A stretch of 64,000 nt of DNA from Chloroflexi bacterium HGW-Chloroflexi-4. GTDB taxonomy: Bacteria > Chloroflexota > Anaerolineae > Anaerolineales > Anaerolineaceae. Every line of letters starts with the position of its first letter. Position 1 is the stretch's first letter. The notes under the pieces were generated by a model. It saw only the letters and a list, made by a program, of their open reading frames with translations. It was not told the DNA's origin and searched no databases. The translations under genes and the position numbers were made by a program. The DNA is taken from positions 105,992 to 169,991 of the forward strand of contig PHBW01000013.1 of NCBI GenBank assembly GCA_002840715.1. The letters are read 5' to 3'. Of this stretch, positions 61,417 through 64,000 are shown piece after piece.

Positions 61417-61499
61417 GCACGGAACCTTTTTCCTCCCTGGTGCGTCATGAGTGCAGAGAAATGTGTATAATCAAATGAGAGAGTACTAAGGAGGAGAAC

Positions 61500-62489
61500 A
61501 TGAACAAGAAAACACTACTCACTGTATTTGTTATTTTGGCTTTTGTGTTGAGCGCCTGCGCCAAGGCTGCATCACCTGAAGAATCCCGAACGTATGATAA
61601 TTATGCCGCCAGCGGAATATCTGAAGAAATGGCAATAATGCCTGAAGCACCCGCCGCGGCTTACGATTCTGCTGCCACAAAGGCAGATTATTCCGCCACC
61701 AGCGCTGGCGCCCCCATCAAACAAATGATCATCAAGAATGCCGACCTCACCGTCGCCGTGGATGACCCCGGCGCTTCGATGAACGACATCAACGAAATGG
61801 CAACCGGTTTGGGCGGACACATCGTCACTTCGTATATTTACAAAGCCTACACCAATACAGGTCTTGAAGTTCCCGAAGCCACCATCACTGTGCGTATCCC
61901 TGCCGACAAGCTTGACCTGGCCATTGAACAAATCAAGAACATGTCTGGCGACGCCAGTAAATACACTATCAATGAAAGCATAAGCGGACAGGACGTAACC
62001 CAGGAATACACAGACCTCGGCTCCCGCTTGCGCAATCTGGAAGAAGCAGACAAGAAGTTGTCAGAACTTTATGACATGGCTGAAAAGACAGAAGACGCCC
62101 TCGCTGTCTACAACCAAAAAATTATTATCACCGAACAGATTGAAGTCATCAAAGGTCAGATGCAATACTACGAACAATCCGCAGCCATGTCAGCCATCAG
62201 CGTGAGACTGGTTGCCAAAGAGACCATCGCCCCCGTCACCATCGCCGGCTGGGAACCCAAGGGTGTGGCACGCGACGCCGTCCAATCTTTGATCAACTTT
62301 GGCAAGGGTTTAGTTGAGTTCCTGATCTGGTTGGTCATTCTGGTACTTCCGATCATCATCGTCATCGGCGCCCCCATTTTCTTCTTCGTCCGCTGGCTGA
62401 TCAAACGCGGCAAACGCAAAGAAGCCGCCCGCCAACAGGCGCTGCGCGATGCCATGGCTTCACAGACACCACCTGAAATGAAGAAATAG
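61500..62489 (+). CDS. DUF4349 lipoprotein
   Basis: 329 residues. Signal peptide with lipobox VLSAC (Cys20), Ala/Ser-rich linker, then the DUF4349 domain (about 75-290): IKNADLTVAVDDP, VPEATITVRIPADKLDLAIEQI, a long coiled coil (LGSRLRNLEEADKKL ... YNQKIIITEQIEVIKGQM), and a C-terminal transmembrane helix (WLVILVLPIIIVIGAPIFFF) followed by a basic tail. AAGGAGG is perfect before the ATG. Members are thought to be envelope proteins; function unknown. Confidence 0.85.
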   Translation: MNKKTLLTVFVILAFVLSACAKAASPEESRTYDNYAASGISEEMAIMPEAPAAAYDSAATKADYSATSAGAPIKQMIIKNADLTVAVDDPGASMNDINEMATGLGGHIVTSYIYKAYTNTGLEVPEATITVRIPADKLDLAIEQIKNMSGDASKYTINESISGQDVTQEYTDLGSRLRNLEEADKKLSELYDMAEKTEDALAVYNQKIIITEQIEVIKGQMQYYEQSAAMSAISVRLVAKETIAPVTIAGWEPKGVARDAVQSLINFGKGLVEFLIWLVILVLPIIIVIGAPIFFFVRWLIKRGKRKEAARQQALRDAMASQTPPEMKK

Positions 62490-62510
62490 AAATTTAAAAA
62501 CCTATCACAA

Positions 62511-62542
62511 AAGTAGAGGAGGTTCGTGAACCTCCTCTACTT
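62511..62542. terminator. Bidirectional terminator between DUF4349 and GH36 genes
   Basis: AAGTAGAGGAGGTTC / GAACCTCCTCTACTT, a 15-bp perfect inverted repeat with a 2-base centre. It lies between convergent genes. Confidence 0.8.
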
Positions 62543-62550
62543 ATTATTTA

Positions 62551-64000
62551 TTATTTCATTTCAACGACCACATGAGCGAACCCACCCACTGCCACCGGGA
62601 TGGAAAGAATGCCGTCCGCGTTGGTCTGAGTATTCACCATTTGATTATTCACTTTCACAGAATGCACCACACCCGGCACCCACACCTTAATGCGGCCTTC
62701 AACTTTGCGCGGTAGTCGCAGGGTCAATTTGATTTCATTAAGGTCAACCTTCCAATCCGCCACCTCAACGCCTTGTGAGATGTGAAGATCACTGCCCAGA
62801 TAAACCGACTCATTTGGCATCGCCTTGCGCCAGGCGGTAACAGCGCAGCCGTGCGCACCGATCCCCTCCAACCACAACTGATCCTCACTATTAACCAAAA
62901 TTGTTTTGCCGCTCCAAAAATCACTGACCCAATAGTCCCCTGTTGGCAGTTTGTATTCTTCGGCAGATAAGGTGAGATCACTGGATTCATCCAACCAGTT
63001 GAATTTGGACAAAATATGCCACTCACCGCTATCATTCACCTGGTCCAGCCTAAGCATGGAAGGCATACTCGAATCAAACCAGTCCACCACCCGCGCCCGC
63101 TCACCCATGATAGGAAGCAGGCACTCAGCTATCTTCAACCGATCTTTTGGCAGACTGGGCAGATCATCAGACACCAGCAGCGAACCGCCTGTCAGCGCAA
63201 TCGCGCTCGCCAGGGATTGCACTTCTGCCAGGCTCAGATGCGTGTCCGGCCTAATCAAGAGACAGTCGGGGTCGTTGATCCACCAATGACCGTGCAAGTT
63301 GGCACGCGTGATAATGTTGCGGATCGAGTTGCGCGCGCAAGGCATGGCCGGTTCATTTTTTAGGAAAAGTTTAATGCCATTAAAGGTCGGCGGCCAATCG
63401 CCGCTCACATCCGCACCAATGCGCATGGCTTCAACCAGTCCAAGCATGCCGCCAAAAGGTGCGCCACAGCCCAGCAGGGTGACCTCCGGCCCCACTGCCG
63501 CTCGGATGGCTTCCATGCCCCGCCGCAGCACCTGTGCGCGCGTCAAGGTACGATCCTGATACTGGCAATCCACGGCGGCTGCGTAGAGAAAATCAAGTTT
63601 GAGATAAGGGTAGCCCCAATTCGCGGAGGCAGTCTGCACCACCCGGCAGGCATAATCCAACGCTTCGGGGATGGTCAGATCCAGTGCGGTGGTCAATGCG
63701 TTCCACACAAATCCGCAATTGACCGGCTTGCCGTTGGCTTTGCGCAGCAGCCATTCAGGGTGCTGCTTAACGATCTCGGCCTTGGGGTGCAATATGAAGG
63801 GCGCCAGCCACAAACCGGGCAGCAGCCCTTCCTGTTTGATCTCTGCTGCCAGCGGTGCCACCCCGTTGGGGAACTCAGGCTTAAACGTAAACCAGTCGCC
63901 GATCTGGCTTTCAAAACCGTCATCCACCTGAACCAGTTGCAGCGGCAGGGTCTCTTGCTGCTCAACGATAGCCTTCAGATTTTCGCGGATGATCGGCTCG
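62551..64000 (-). CDS. Alpha-galactosidase, GH36-like, 5' end outside window
   Basis: The frame is open to the window edge. The GTG at 63927 lies inside conserved sequence (LQLVQVDDGFESQIGDW), so the true start is beyond 64000. About 483 residues are visible. GH36/clan GH-D catalytic residues: nucleophile Asp in YPYLKLDFLYAA (KxD) and acid/base Asp in MRIGADVSGDW (RxxxD). The substrate-pocket WLAPFILHPKAE is also typical. A C-terminal beta-sandwich ends VAVGGFAHVVVEMK. It would hydrolyse alpha-galactosides or related sugars. No transporter genes are seen in the window. Confidence 0.88.
   Translation of the reverse strand, partial: EPIIRENLKAIVEQQETLPLQLVQVDDGFESQIGDWFTFKPEFPNGVAPLAAEIKQEGLLPGLWLAPFILHPKAEIVKQHPEWLLRKANGKPVNCGFVWNALTTALDLTIPEALDYACRVVQTASANWGYPYLKLDFLYAAAVDCQYQDRTLTRAQVLRRGMEAIRAAVGPEVTLLGCGAPFGGMLGLVEAMRIGADVSGDWPPTFNGIKLFLKNEPAMPCARNSIRNIITRANLHGHWWINDPDCLLIRPDTHLSLAEVQSLASAIALTGGSLLVSDDLPSLPKDRLKIAECLLPIMGERARVVDWFDSSMPSMLRLDQVNDSGEWHILSKFNWLDESSDLTLSAEEYKLPTGDYWVSDFWSGKTILVNSEDQLWLEGIGAHGCAVTAWRKAMPNESVYLGSDLHISQGVEVADWKVDLNEIKLTLRLPRKVEGRIKVWVPGVVHSVKVNNQMVNTQTNADGILSIPVAVGGFAHVVVEMK

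Overview
The window looks like a chromosomal segment of a Chloroflexota bacterium, most likely class Anaerolineae. This is an inference from gene content: a bacterial V/A-type ATPase operon, a complex I membrane-arm operon with two NuoM genes, an actinobacterial-type inositol-phosphate synthase, and many lipoproteins with Thr/Pro-rich linkers after the lipobox. No ribosomal or marker gene is present to settle it.

Layout. 1-380: 5' end of murE, minus strand. 600-9285: nine-gene V/A-ATPase operon (H-like, C, I, K, F, E, A, B, D) closed by a terminator. 9482-10387: unrecognised membrane protein. 10512-19616 (minus): nuoA-H-J-K-L-M-M-N, the complete membrane arm of complex I, but no gene for the peripheral arm (B, C, D, E, F, G, I). 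19706-32000: accessory region of small membrane proteins and lipoproteins, a DUF4097/SHOCT-like pair, a polytopic GT-C-like protein, an eRF1-like protein, OsmC, a DUF5666-like secreted protein and long AT-rich gaps. 32484-36093: a lipoprotein with two BMP domains, tRNA-Pro(CGG), and ino1. 36265-42998: VOC protein, then HIT, three paralogous LysM-M23 lipoproteins and an SGNH-like lipoprotein in one run. 43119-54873 (almost all minus): OsmC, tsaD, M24 peptidase, P-loop kinase-like, GNATs, SnoaL-like proteins, a TAG-interrupted methyltransferase, a decayed tandem duplication (NmrA-cupin-GNAT), DUF3795 and an SDR lacking most catalytic residues. 55078-60602: SAM-I riboswitch, then metH and a fused homocysteine methyltransferase/MTHF reductase. 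60688-64000: metallophosphatase, DUF4349 lipoprotein and a partial GH36 alpha-galactosidase.

How the genes work together. The ATPase and complex I arm form the energy-conserving membrane block. The metH and metF-fusion pair is a methionine-synthesis unit under S-adenosylmethionine control. The LysM-M23 lipoproteins, SGNH-like lipoprotein and murE concern the cell envelope. I found no CRISPR array, phage, transposase or obvious defence island. The most unusual signals are: the two-NuoM complex I arm in which one NuoM lacks the helix-7 lysine; a methyltransferase gene with one, possibly two, in-frame TAG codons; a chimeric pseudogene whose deletion junction can be read at a 6-bp microhomology; a pair of near-identical sigma-70 promoters with a GAAC-N4-GTTC-type palindrome in the spacer; and a tRNA-Pro gene that appears to lack U8.
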